NCBI RefSeq assembly: GCF_017814915.1
Contig: NZ_JAGIPZ010000011.1
Span: 106,748-170,747, forward strand
Length of the DNA: 64,000 nt
DNA from: Herbaspirillum sp. LeCh32-8
GTDB lineage: Bacteria; Pseudomonadota; Gammaproteobacteria; Burkholderiales; Burkholderiaceae_D
Reading direction: 5' to 3'
How positions within the stretch are numbered: the stretch's first letter is position 1; each line of letters opens with the position of its first letter. Under the pieces are notes generated by a model, which was not told the origin of the DNA, did not search any database, and saw nothing but the letters and a program-made list of their open reading frames with translations. Positions 45,842 to 54,087 of the stretch are shown here, one piece after another. Made by a program: the position numbers and the translations under genes.

Positions 45842-46252
45842 ATGCCCTCCCGCCCTGCCCACCAGCCCGCCCAACGCCCAGACACGCGTCACCTTTCGTG
45901 GCATGTGCCGCAGATGGGACGCATGCTGCTTTGCCTGTCGCTGGCGCTAACGATGTTCGCAGCCCCTTGGTGGCAGCAGCTGGCAGCACGCGGCAGCGCC
46001 ACCAGCGATGTGGCGGCGATGGCGATCTGCAGCGTCGGCAACAGTACATCCGGCGGCGGCCCCGCCCATCCGGCCGCCGGCCACTGCCAGCTCTGCAGCG
46101 GCGGCCAGTGGCAACATGCCTTGCCGGCGTCCGGCGTTGCCATCGCGTGGGCCGCCGGCGCCAGCTACCCGCTGCCCCAGGACGCGCGCGCGCAAGGCCG
46201 CGCCCGCCTGGCGCCGGGCAACCCGCAGGCGCGGGCGCCGCCCGTGGCCTGA
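45842..46252 (+). CDS. DUF2946-like secreted protein beside a copper chaperone
   Basis: This 136-residue protein has an N-terminal hydrophobic signal (MLLCLSLALTMFAAPWW), a conserved cysteine in MAICSVG, and a HCQLC motif near residue 82. This resembles the C...HCxxC pattern of DUF2946 proteins, which often neighbour PCu(A)C chaperones or TonB receptors. The first ATG (45842) is only 8 bp from a TATAAT box, so transcription from it would be almost leaderless. ATG 45914 is an alternative start that still keeps the signal. It probably works in copper handling, inferred from context. Confidence 0.7.
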   Translation: MPSRPAHQPAQRPDTRHLSWHVPQMGRMLLCLSLALTMFAAPWWQQLAARGSATSDVAAMAICSVGNSTSGGGPAHPAAGHCQLCSGGQWQHALPASGVAIAWAAGASYPLPQDARAQGRARLAPGNPQARAPPVA

Positions 46253-46348
46253 CGCACGCCGGAACGAAAAACGGCCGTCACGGCCTGAGCGCGCTTGCCG
46301 CAAGACCGGCCCGCTCCCCCACCGAACACACCAAAAGGACTAAACAAT

Positions 46349-46858
46349 ATGAAGCAATTCCTCCAACGCGCCACCGGCATCGCCGCGGCCGCCGCCCTGC
46401 TCGCCGCAGCCCCGCTGTCGCAGGCGCATGAATACAAGCTGGGCCAGCTGGAAATCGGCCATCCCTATGCGCGCGCCACGGTGCCCGGCCAGCCGGCCGG
46501 CGGCGCCTACTTCAGCGTCGAAAACAAGGGCAGCGCGCCGGACCGCCTAGTGGCCATGTCCTCGCCGGTGGCCAAGTCGACCGAGCTGCACACCATGGCC
46601 ATGGAAGGCAACCTGATGAAGATGCGTGAAGTGGACGGCGGCCTGGAAGTCAAACCCGGCCAGAAGATCGCCATGCAGCCGGGCAACGGCTACCACGTGA
46701 TGCTGATGGGCCTGTCCAAGCCGCTCAAGGCGGGCGACAAGGTGCCGCTGACCCTGACCTTCGAGAAGGCCGGTAAGGTCGACGTCACCGTGAATGTGGA
46801 AGATGCCGCGGCAGGCGCGGCCGGCAAGGATGACATGAAGGGCCACATGCACCACTGA
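46349..46858 (+). CDS. Periplasmic copper chaperone PCu(A)C
   Basis: PCu(A)C delivers Cu(I) to cytochrome oxidase or scavenges periplasmic copper. The 169-residue precursor (ATG 46349, SD AAAGGA) has the signal peptide MKQFLQRATGIAAAAALLAA and then a cupredoxin-like domain with the copper residues: His in TELHTMAM, Met in KMREVDGG, and HVMLMGLSKPL. A His/Met-rich tail (KDDMKGHMHH) may add metal sites. It lies 96 bp after the DUF2946 gene, and a long hairpin follows. Confidence 0.93.
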   Translation: MKQFLQRATGIAAAAALLAAAPLSQAHEYKLGQLEIGHPYARATVPGQPAGGAYFSVENKGSAPDRLVAMSSPVAKSTELHTMAMEGNLMKMREVDGGLEVKPGQKIAMQPGNGYHVMLMGLSKPLKAGDKVPLTLTFEKAGKVDVTVNVEDAAAGAAGKDDMKGHMHH

Positions 46859-46883
46859 TCCGTGCATGCGCGCGCGATCGCGT

Positions 46884-46938
46884 AAAAAAAACGACAAGGC
46901 CGGCAGCGAGCGTCAAGCTCCTGCCGGCCTTGTCGTTT
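46884..46938. terminator. Long perfect hairpin terminator between PCu(A)C and rfaE2
   Basis: AAACGACAAGGCCGGCAG (46889-46906) pairs perfectly over 18 bp with 46921-46938 around a 14-nt loop, with an A7 run on the left. For the minus-strand rfaE2 transcript this gives a stem plus U-tract, and it can also stop the plus-strand copper genes. Confidence 0.9.
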
Positions 46939-46953
46939 GCGGAAAGCGGATGC

Positions 46954-47436
46954 TCAGCCGGCCAGCTTGCGCACCTTGGCCAGCAACTTGGTGGTGGAGC
47001 GATCGTGCTCGAAGGCGATCGCCAGCACCTGGCCGCCGTAGGCCGCCACGGCGCGGCCTTCGGGGATGGCGTTCATGTCGTAGTCGCCACCCTTCACGTA
47101 GATCTCGGGCCGGGCTTCCTGCACCACTTCCAGCGCGGTGTCTTCATCGAAGGGCACCACCAGCGAGATCGACTCCAGCGCCGCCAGCACCGCCATGCGG
47201 TCTTCGCAAGTGTTGATGGGGCGGTCGTCGCCCTTGCCCAGGCGCTTGACCGAGGCGTCGGTATTGGCCGCCACCACCAGCGAGGCGCCTTGCGCGCGGG
47301 CCTGCGCCAGATAGGTGACGTGGCCGCGGTGCAGGATGTCGAACACGCCGTTGGTCAACACCACCGGCTTGGGCAACCGGGCCACGCGCTCCTTCAGTTG
47401 TTCGCGGGTGCACATCTTGTCTTCGAAATCAGCCAT
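46954..47436 (-). CDS. rfaE2: D-glycero-beta-D-manno-heptose 1-phosphate adenylyltransferase RfaE2
   Basis: RfaE2 makes ADP-heptose for the LPS inner core. The 160-residue protein is the nucleotidyltransferase domain alone: LTNGVFDILHRGHVTYL with the HxGH motif, and YVKGGDYDMNAIPEG as the second block. The kinase half fused in E. coli HldE must be encoded separately. The first seven residues before MCTREQ may not be translated. It stands alone on the minus strand, with a terminator just downstream. Confidence 0.95.
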   Translation of the reverse strand: MADFEDKMCTREQLKERVARLPKPVVLTNGVFDILHRGHVTYLAQARAQGASLVVAANTDASVKRLGKGDDRPINTCEDRMAVLAALESISLVVPFDEDTALEVVQEARPEIYVKGGDYDMNAIPEGRAVAAYGGQVLAIAFEHDRSTTKLLAKVRKLAG

Positions 47437-47478
47437 GCGGGTCCTGGAATCGGTTCTTGCGGCGCCGTGGCCGCCAAT

Positions 47479-47505
47479 GAAAAAAGCCGCACCTGTGTGC
47501 GGCTT
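47479..47505 (-). terminator. Rho-independent terminator after the desaturase-like gene
   Basis: AAAGCCGCAC and GTGCGGCTTT pair over 10 bp with a 4-nt loop, followed on the minus strand by TTTTTT. It lies 55 bp after the stop of the 47561-48415 gene. Confidence 0.85.
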
Positions 47506-47560
47506 TCGATTGTACTGCGTCAGGGCGCGGCCCGGCGAGGCCGGGTGCGTCCTCAGGCCA

Positions 47561-48415
47561 TCAGGCCGGCGCCACTTCGCCGGGCACCATGCGCTGCACG
47601 ATTTCCTTGCGGTAGCGGTTCAGCTCCTGCACGTTGCCGAAGGTGCGCTCGAACAGCAGCGACATGTTGTGCAGGATGCGATCGACGACCTTCTTTTCCC
47701 ATTCGCCGTCGAACTTGATCTGGGTGTCCAGCCATTGCTCCAGCCATTCCGGATCCGGCAGGCGGCTCTGGACGGTGTCGTTGGGGAACAGCGCCTGGTT
47801 CACGTGCAGGTTGGTCGGGTGCAGCGGCTTTTCGGTGCGGCGGGCCGAGGCCATGAGCACGCCGATCTTGGCGAAGGCGGCGCGCGCCTTGTCGCCCACT
47901 TCGTTCAGGGCCTTCTTCATGTAGCGCAGGTAGGCGCCGCCGTGGCGGGCTTCGTCCTGGCTGATGATCTTGTAGATCTGCTTGATGACGGGCTCGGTGT
48001 GCCAGTCGGCGGCGCAACGATACCAGTGGTTCAGGCGGATCTCGCCGCAGAAGTGCATCATCAGGGTTTCCAGCGGCGGCGCGGGATCGAACTCGAAGCG
48101 CACGTTGTGCAGCTCTTCTTCGGTCGGGACCAGCTCGGGGCGGAAACGGCGCAGGTATTCCATCAGCACCAGCGAGTGCTTCTGTTCTTCGAAGAACCAT
48201 ACCGACATGAATGCCGAAAAATCGCTGTCGCCGCGGTTATCGCGCAGGAACATTTCGGTCGCCGGCAGCGCGGACCATTCCGTGATCGCATTCATGCGAA
48301 TGGTCTGGGCCTGTTCGTCGGTGAGCAGCGAAGCGTCGAACTTGTCCCAGGGAATATCCTTATCCATATTCCAGCGGACCTGCTCGAGCGATTTGAACAA
48401 TTCAGGGTACAGCAT
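47561..48415 (-). CDS. Diiron ferritin-like / acyl-ACP desaturase-type protein
   Basis: This 284-residue all-helical protein has two diiron motifs: FFEEQKHSLVL (EExxH) near residue 74 and SQDEARHGGAYL (DExxH) near 153. Earlier carboxylates fall in TEMFLRD and GEIRLNHW. The pattern is that of the acyl-ACP desaturase/ferritin-like superfamily. No dedicated ferredoxin partner or fatty-acid gene is adjacent. It could be a fatty acyl desaturase or an N-oxygenase; I cannot distinguish them by eye. The N-terminus MLYPELFKSLEQVRWNMD has no signal peptide. Confidence 0.75.
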   Translation of the reverse strand: MLYPELFKSLEQVRWNMDKDIPWDKFDASLLTDEQAQTIRMNAITEWSALPATEMFLRDNRGDSDFSAFMSVWFFEEQKHSLVLMEYLRRFRPELVPTEEELHNVRFEFDPAPPLETLMMHFCGEIRLNHWYRCAADWHTEPVIKQIYKIISQDEARHGGAYLRYMKKALNEVGDKARAAFAKIGVLMASARRTEKPLHPTNLHVNQALFPNDTVQSRLPDPEWLEQWLDTQIKFDGEWEKKVVDRILHNMSLLFERTFGNVQELNRYRKEIVQRMVPGEVAPA

Positions 48416-48555
48416 CTCAGTGTTTGCCTATTTGCGTTAAGTGTTTGATTTTAACAAGATTTTTCCCTTATCCATACTAAAACCCTCAGGTTTCAGGAAT
48501 ATGACAAACACCACGAACCCGGGCTGGTGGACCTGGGCTCTGCCATGGCGTGGAT

Positions 48556-49476
48556 TCAAGGGGAGGTTGGCTTGCGGGGGGCTGGCTTCTTGTTTTGCCG
48601 GGATTGTACAACAGCAGCCCGGGCCGACGCGCTCGTATTTGCCGCGCTTTTCGGCACTTTCCCAGCGGCTGGTTTGCCGCTGGCGGCCTTGCCCGGCTTG
48701 GACACCGCCTTGCCCGCCCGGGAAACGCTGGCCGGCTTGGCCTTGGGCGCAGCCGCTCGCGCCTTGGGCTTGGGCGGCGTCACTGTCTTATTTTTGCTAC
48801 GTTTGGCCGATTTTGCCGCTTTCGACGCTTTTGACGTCCCCGCCGCGGCCGCCGGCCTGACCGGCTTCAGCAACGGCTCCTGTTCCGCCTGGACGCTGCT
48901 CATGGCGTTACCCACGGCATGCTTGAACTGCTCCTGCAGCACGTTCCACCAGGCGTTGGGATTGGCCATGGCCGACTGGAAGTCCGGCAGTGCGCCGGCC
49001 GGCGCTTCAGGCGCTTCAGGCGCCTCGGGCGCGGCATCGGCGGCTTCCGGTTCCGGCTCGGGCTCCTCCGTCGGCGCCGCGGCTTGCGGCTCGGCATCGG
49101 CGGCCGGCGCATCCTGCTGCGGCGACGCACCCGGCCACATCGGGAAGCCGAACGGGAACGGCGACCCTGCGGCGGCGCCCTCCTCTGCTTCGGATGCCGG
49201 CGTGCCCTGCGACGCCATGATCGCGCTCATCGCCTGCAGCGTCGACAAGGTTGCGCTCTGCACTTCCATGGTCTGGATGGTGGCCTTGAGCATGTTGAGA
49301 TTCAGTTCGAGCCAGGAAGCCACCGTCTTCAGATCGGAGATCTTCTTGTTGATGTCCTCCACCGACAGCGAAGGCGTGACCATGGACGGCGCGCCCATGC
49401 TGCCCCAGATCTGCTTCATGAAATCGATGGTATCGGCCACCGAGCCTGCGCCCGGCATCTTTTCCTGGTTCAGCAT
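48556..49476 (-). CDS. phaM: PhaM-family PHA granule regulatory protein
   Basis: PhaM-type proteins activate PHA synthase and tether granules to the nucleoid. The 306-residue protein has the conserved N-terminal domain (DTIDFMKQIWGSMG, then LKTVASWLELNLNMLKATIQ) and FQSAMANPNAWWNVLQEQF in the middle. A long Ala/Pro/Glu linker leads to a C-terminal Lys/Ala-rich tail (AAPKAKPASVSRAGKAVSKP) like histone H1, suited to DNA binding. No phaC, phaA or phaP is adjacent. The gene stands alone on the minus strand. Confidence 0.88.
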   Translation of the reverse strand: MLNQEKMPGAGSVADTIDFMKQIWGSMGAPSMVTPSLSVEDINKKISDLKTVASWLELNLNMLKATIQTMEVQSATLSTLQAMSAIMASQGTPASEAEEGAAAGSPFPFGFPMWPGASPQQDAPAADAEPQAAAPTEEPEPEPEAADAAPEAPEAPEAPAGALPDFQSAMANPNAWWNVLQEQFKHAVGNAMSSVQAEQEPLLKPVRPAAAAGTSKASKAAKSAKRSKNKTVTPPKPKARAAAPKAKPASVSRAGKAVSKPGKAASGKPAAGKVPKSAANTSASARAAVVQSRQNKKPAPRKPTSP

Positions 49477-49561
49477 TCAACGCTCCTGATAGGGGGAAAC
49501 TGGAACTGTCTGCAAACACCGCGCGCCGCCGCATCCGGCCGGCGCGCGAGAAAAACTCCGG

Positions 49562-50851
49562 TCAGCGCGCCGGACGCTGCATCTTGCACGAGGTCGGCAA
49601 CACGGTCTGCTCGGCCGGGATGAAGCGCTCGGTGCGGAAACCGTAACCGCTGCCCTCGTTGTCGAAGCGGATGCCGCCGCTGTCGGCGCGCTGCATCTGC
49701 ATCAGGTACAGCGGCTGGATCAGCTGGTGGTCGGCCGCGCGCATCGTGGCGCTATGAAACGCGCTCTGATAATGCGCGCCTTCCAGCGCATATGCAACCG
49801 CACGCGGGTCGGCACTCTTCGCCTTTTCGATCGCCGCGGCCAGCATCTCGATCATCACGTGCATGCGCAGGTACATATAGTCATCCTTGGCTTGCGGATA
49901 GCGCTTGCGATACTCCTGATAGAAGGCGTCGCTGGGCGAATTAGGCGTGCCGCCGGCGTTCGGGTGCCACTCCGCGACCGCGCGCACGACGCCCACGCCG
50001 GCGTCGGCGATCGCCGCCGGCGCGCCCAGGCTGTTGGCGTAGAAGGTGTAGAACTTGGCCTTGAAGCCGGCGTCCTTGGCGGCCTTCACCAAGAGCGTCA
50101 GATCGTTGCCCCAGTTGCCGGTGATGACCGCATCGGCCCCGGCGCTCTTCATCTTGGCGATGTAGGGCGCGAAGTCCTTGATCTTGCCGATGGGGTGCAG
50201 CTCGTCGCCGACGATGGCGATGTCGGGTCGTTTGGAGGTCAGTTGCTCGCGCGCAGCCTTGGCCACCTGGCGGCCGAAGCTGTAGTCCTGGCCGATGATG
50301 TAGACGCGTTTGGTCTTGTCGTCGGCCTTGATCGCCTCGGTCAGCGCCTGCATGCGCATGTCGGCGCTGGCGTCGAAGCGGAAGTGCCAGAAGCTGCACT
50401 TCTCGTTGGTCAGCGCCGGATCGACCGCGGAGTAGTTCAGGAACAGCACGCGCTTGTCCGGCTCGCGCTGGTTGTGCTTGTTGACCGCATCAACCAGCGC
50501 GGCGGCCACCGCCGAGCTGTTGCCCTCGATCAGGAAAGAAATGCCCTGGTCGGTCAGCTGGCGGAACTGCACCAGCGAGTCCTCTACGCCCAGCTTGTTG
50601 TCGAAGGTGGAGAGCTGCAACGGATGCTTGCCGTCCGGCAGGCTCACGCCGCCGCGCGCATTGACGCGGTCGATGGCGTAGCTGATGTTGCGCACCACCG
50701 CTTCGCCGGCATTGGCGAAGGGGCCCGACAGGCCGTCGATCATGCCGATGCGGATGGGCGCAGGGGCGGCATGCGCCGCGAGGTTCAGGGTGCAGGCCAC
50801 GATGGCGGCGCACAGGGTGACAAGCAGTTTCGGTTGCAAGAATTTCTTCAT
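49562..50851 (-). CDS. Periplasmic binding protein of the branched-chain amino acid type
   Basis: This type I periplasmic binding protein is 429 residues from ATG 50851. The signal peptide MKKFLQPKLLVTLCAAIVAC then TLNLAAHA-APAP leads into IRIGMIDGLSGPFANAGEA, the typical Leu/Ile/Val-binding start. GQDYSFGRQVAKAAREQL and ADAVITGNWGNDLTLLVKAA are further family blocks. No permease or ATPase genes are nearby, so it is an orphan binding protein. The ligand is unknown; members bind amino acids, amides or aromatic acids. The ATG at 50884 would add 11 residues before the signal. Confidence 0.9.
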   Translation of the reverse strand: MKKFLQPKLLVTLCAAIVACTLNLAAHAAPAPIRIGMIDGLSGPFANAGEAVVRNISYAIDRVNARGGVSLPDGKHPLQLSTFDNKLGVEDSLVQFRQLTDQGISFLIEGNSSAVAAALVDAVNKHNQREPDKRVLFLNYSAVDPALTNEKCSFWHFRFDASADMRMQALTEAIKADDKTKRVYIIGQDYSFGRQVAKAAREQLTSKRPDIAIVGDELHPIGKIKDFAPYIAKMKSAGADAVITGNWGNDLTLLVKAAKDAGFKAKFYTFYANSLGAPAAIADAGVGVVRAVAEWHPNAGGTPNSPSDAFYQEYRKRYPQAKDDYMYLRMHVMIEMLAAAIEKAKSADPRAVAYALEGAHYQSAFHSATMRAADHQLIQPLYLMQMQRADSGGIRFDNEGSGYGFRTERFIPAEQTVLPTSCKMQRPAR

Positions 50852-51002
50852 CGATATCCAGTTAGGGAAGCGCACGGCCATCATCAGGTTTCATTGGCCG
50901 GAGGCGGCGGCGCGCGCAAGCCGCATTGTACGTTGTTTGAAATGCCGCCCGACTTAACACCGCCCGGGCGACGTGCACGGCGCGATCCGATAAACTGGCG
51001 GC

Positions 51003-52121
51003 ATGACCGATGTTTCCCGCCCTCAGAAACGCTGGCCGCGCGTGTTGCTGCTGATCGCGCTGTCGCTGGTGCTGCACCTGCTGCTGGTGGACTGGAGCAA
51101 GCGCCACCTGATCACCCGCAGTGCGCAGGACGACCGCGTCTTCACCGTCGAACTGCGCCCGGTGCCGCCGCCGCAACAGCCGGTCTCGCTGCCGCAAGCC
51201 AGACCGCCCGCCGCCAAAAGCGCGCCGAAAAAGACCGCGCCTGCGCGCCGCGCGCCATCGCGGCAGGAATCGATAGAACCGCCCGACGAGCCGATCCGCG
51301 AAACGGTAGAAAAGATCGAGACCCAAGCGGCGGCACCCGCTGCATCGACACCGGCAACGGCCGACGCCGGCGCGGCTTCCGGTGACGACAAGAACGCCGG
51401 CGACGGCAATGCCGACGGTCCCGTGCAAGCCGCCGGCGAGCCCGCCAATACTGCCGGCGCCCACTACAACACCAACCCGCCGCCGACCGCGCGCCTGGAG
51501 TATGACGTACTGGCCAGCTACAACCAGATGCCGGTGCACGGCTACGGCACGCTGGACTGGAAGACCGACGGCAAGACCTATCGCCTGGACGGCAAGGCCG
51601 AGGACTTCCTGTTCACCTTCCTCAATTTTTCCAGCAGCGGCGACATCGACGGCTTCGGCGTCTCGCCCGAGCTGTACACCGAGAAGCGCATGCGCAAGTC
51701 GGCCACCAACACGCACTTCAACCGCGAGCGCAACACCATCAGCTTTTCCTCCTCGACCGAAAGCTATCCCCGCAACGGCGGCGAGCAGGATCGCGCCAGC
51801 CTGATCTGGCAACTCTCGGCGATCGGCCGCGGCGATGCCGGCAAATACCAGATGGGCGCGGTGATCGACCTGTTCGTGGCCGGCGCACGCGACGGCGAGG
51901 TGTGGCGCATCCAGGTGCTGGGCGAGGAAAACATCAAGCTGCCCATCGGCGAACTGCACACCTGGCACGTAGTGCGCATGCCCAAGCCCGGCTCGTACGA
52001 CCAGCGCATCGACATCTGGCTGGCGCCGCAGCACGAGTGGTATCCGGTGCGGCTGCGCTACACTGATCCGCGCAAGGATGGCGACTTCCTGGACATGGCA
52101 TTGTCGGAAGTGAAGCACTGA
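51003..52121 (+). CDS. DUF3108 protein with TonB-like N-terminus
   Basis: This 372-residue protein has a short cytoplasmic start, one membrane helix (VLLLIALSLVLHLLLVDW), a Pro/Ala-rich spacer of about 100 residues that looks like TonB, and a C-terminal DUF3108 domain. Shared DUF3108 marks are GTLDWKTDGKTYRLDGKAE, THFNRERNTISFSSS, NGGEQDRASLIWQL and DIWLAPQHEWYPVRLRYTD. The anchor and spacer would let the domain cross the periplasm. It diverges from the binding protein gene and is followed 288 bp later by a paralogue. Confidence 0.85.
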   Translation: MTDVSRPQKRWPRVLLLIALSLVLHLLLVDWSKRHLITRSAQDDRVFTVELRPVPPPQQPVSLPQARPPAAKSAPKKTAPARRAPSRQESIEPPDEPIRETVEKIETQAAAPAASTPATADAGAASGDDKNAGDGNADGPVQAAGEPANTAGAHYNTNPPPTARLEYDVLASYNQMPVHGYGTLDWKTDGKTYRLDGKAEDFLFTFLNFSSSGDIDGFGVSPELYTEKRMRKSATNTHFNRERNTISFSSSTESYPRNGGEQDRASLIWQLSAIGRGDAGKYQMGAVIDLFVAGARDGEVWRIQVLGEENIKLPIGELHTWHVVRMPKPGSYDQRIDIWLAPQHEWYPVRLRYTDPRKDGDFLDMALSEVKH

Positions 52122-52409
52122 AACACCGGCACAAGCACCGGCCAGCCAGGCGAAGTTGCATGGGTCCATGCCCGACATGGCAAGTCCTGTCAAAATCGGA
52201 AACAATTGAGAACAATTCGACACCCGAGGGCGCAGAACCGCGTGCCCCGGCACCGGTCGTAGCTGAAGAGGCGCAGCAGGAAGGGCCGGCGCCTTGAAAG
52301 TGCGGCGGATGCCCCGACTTGTTGCTGTATCCGCCTGACGTGTCCGATCGCGGCGCCCTCGCCCTGATCTGCCCACACCATCCATAGAGACCAATACGAA
52401 GAGCTCGCC

Positions 52410-53189
52410 ATGACAACATTTTTCCCCGCACGCCTGCCCAAACCCGCTGCCATCGCCGCCCTCGCCCTGTCGGGCCTGGTGGCCGCCGGCCTGACGCACG
52501 CAGCCGATGCCGCCCACCCGGCCGAGAAGCGCGCCTTCAACCTGCCGCCCTCGGCCGACCTGAACTACTCCATCGACGCCAAGCAGAGCGGACTGGACGT
52601 CAAAGGCCAGGGCCTGGTGAAGTGGAGCAACGGCAAGACCTCATACAGCGTCAACACCGAGACCCGCGCGATGCTTCTGGGCAAGATCCTGGAAACCAGC
52701 AGTGAAGGCGCGGTCGACGCCTACGGCCTGGCGCCGGATCGTTTCGTCGAGAAACGCCTGCGCCGCGATCCATCCACCACCACCTTCAACCGCGAGCAGA
52801 ACAAGATCACCTTCACGCAGTCCAGCGAGAGCTTCCCGCTGCAGGGTGGCGAGCAGGATCGTACCGGCATCACCTGGCAACTGGTCGCGGTGGCCCGCGC
52901 CAACGCGGCCAAGATGACGCCGGGCTCGGAATGGAAGTTCTTCGTGGCCGGCCCGCGCGACGCCGAACAATGGACCTTCAAGGTGGTCGGCCGTGAAAAG
53001 ATCTCCACGCCGCAAGGCCAGACCGAGGCCGTGCACATCTTCCGCAATCCGCCGCCTGACAACCAGGCCCAGAAGCTGGACATCTGGCTGGCGCCCAAGA
53101 TGGAGTGGTATCCGGTGCGCCTGAAATTCACCGATCCGGACGGCGACTATATCGAGCAGACGCTGGATTCGGTCCGGAAAACCAACTAA
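52410..53189 (+). CDS. Exported DUF3108 protein (paralogue of the preceding gene)
   Basis: This 259-residue precursor has the signal peptide (PAAIAALALSGLVAAGLTHA then ADAA) and a full DUF3108 domain. It parallels its neighbour with TTFNREQNKITFTQSS, QGGEQDRTGITWQL and DIWLAPKMEWYPVRLKFTD. DUF3108 proteins are periplasmic beta-rich proteins of unknown function. The copy lacks the TonB-like anchor and spacer, so the two could act as a free and a membrane-tethered form. SD GAAGAG precedes the ATG. The 288-bp gap before it (52122-52409) holds no other gene. Confidence 0.85.
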   Translation: MTTFFPARLPKPAAIAALALSGLVAAGLTHAADAAHPAEKRAFNLPPSADLNYSIDAKQSGLDVKGQGLVKWSNGKTSYSVNTETRAMLLGKILETSSEGAVDAYGLAPDRFVEKRLRRDPSTTTFNREQNKITFTQSSESFPLQGGEQDRTGITWQLVAVARANAAKMTPGSEWKFFVAGPRDAEQWTFKVVGREKISTPQGQTEAVHIFRNPPPDNQAQKLDIWLAPKMEWYPVRLKFTDPDGDYIEQTLDSVRKTN

Positions 53190-53206
53190 GCTGACAAGCA
53201 ATCCCT

Positions 53207-53252
53207 GCGCGGGGCCTGCACCGGCGGCATGATGCCGGTGCAGGCCCCGCGC
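53207..53252 (+). repeat. 19-bp perfect hairpin after the DUF3108 genes
   Basis: GCGCGGGGCCTGCACCGGC (53207-53225) pairs perfectly with 53234-53252 around an 8-nt loop. It is followed by CGTTGTATCCCC with no U-tract, so it is not a classic terminator. It may protect the 3' end or be a remnant repeat. Confidence 0.6.
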
Positions 53253-53299
53253 CGTTGTATCCCCACTATTCCCCCATTCTGATTTTTTGCAGGTAACCC

Positions 53300-54046
53300 A
53301 TGTCCGACCTTTCTCCCGACGCCGTCGCCCCCACCGTCAAGACCCAAAGCGCGCTGGTGCTGTTCTCCGGCGGCCAGGATTCCACCACCTGCCTGGCCTG
53401 GGCGCTGTCGCGCTACCAGCGCGTGGAGACCATCGGCTTCGACTACGGCCAGCGCCACGCCATCGAGCTGGCCGTGCGCCCGGCGCTGCTGGAAAAGATC
53501 AAGGGCTTCTCGCCGGAATGGGCCTCGCGCCTGGGCGAGGATCACATGATCGACCTCGGCCTGATCGGCGCCATCTCCGACACCGCCTTGACGCGCGACG
53601 TCGAGATCGCCATGAACGACAACGGCCTGCCCAACACCTTCGTGCCCGGGCGCAACCTGCTGTTCATGACGGTGGCCGCTACCCTGGCCTACCGCCGCGG
53701 CCTGAACGTGCTGGTGGGCGGCATGTGCGAGACCGATTTCTCCGGCTACCCGGACTGCCGCGACGACACCATGAAGGCGCTGCAAGTGGCGCTGAACCTG
53801 GGCATGGCCACGCAACTGAAGGTGGAAACCCCGTTGATGTGGATCGACAAGGCCGAGACCTGGGAACTGGCCGAGTCGCTGGGCGGCGCGCCGCTGGTAG
53901 ACCTGATCCGCGCCGACACCCACACCTGCTACCTCGGCGAGCGCGGCGCGCTGCATGACTGGGGCCACGGCTGCGGCACATGCCCGGCCTGCGCCCTGCG
54001 CGCGCGCGGCTACCAGCAATACGCCGCGCGCAAAAAAGCGGCCTGA
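53300..54046 (+). CDS. queC: 7-cyano-7-deazaguanine synthase QueC
   Basis: QueC converts 7-carboxy-7-deazaguanine to preQ0 in queuosine synthesis, using ATP and ammonia. The 248-residue protein has the PP-loop [14 protein letters not shown] (residues 21-34), [11 protein letters not shown], the catalytic-site [12 protein letters not shown] and [13 protein letters not shown], and the zinc site HTCYLGER with [16 protein letters not shown] at the C-terminus. No other que genes are adjacent. A serine hydrolase gene follows 41 bp later. Confidence 0.97.
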   Translation: MSDLSPDAVAPTVKTQSALVLFSGGQDSTTCLAWALSRYQRVETIGFDYGQRHAIELAVRPALLEKIKGFSPEWASRLGEDHMIDLGLIGAISDTALTRDVEIAMNDNGLPNTFVPGRNLLFMTVAATLAYRRGLNVLVGGMCETDFSGYPDCRDDTMKALQVALNLGMATQLKVETPLMWIDKAETWELAESLGGAPLVDLIRADTHTCYLGERGALHDWGHGCGTCPACALRARGYQQYAARKKAA

Positions 54047-54087
54047 TCCGGCACAATGGCGGGATCAGGAATCCTCCCACTCCCGTC

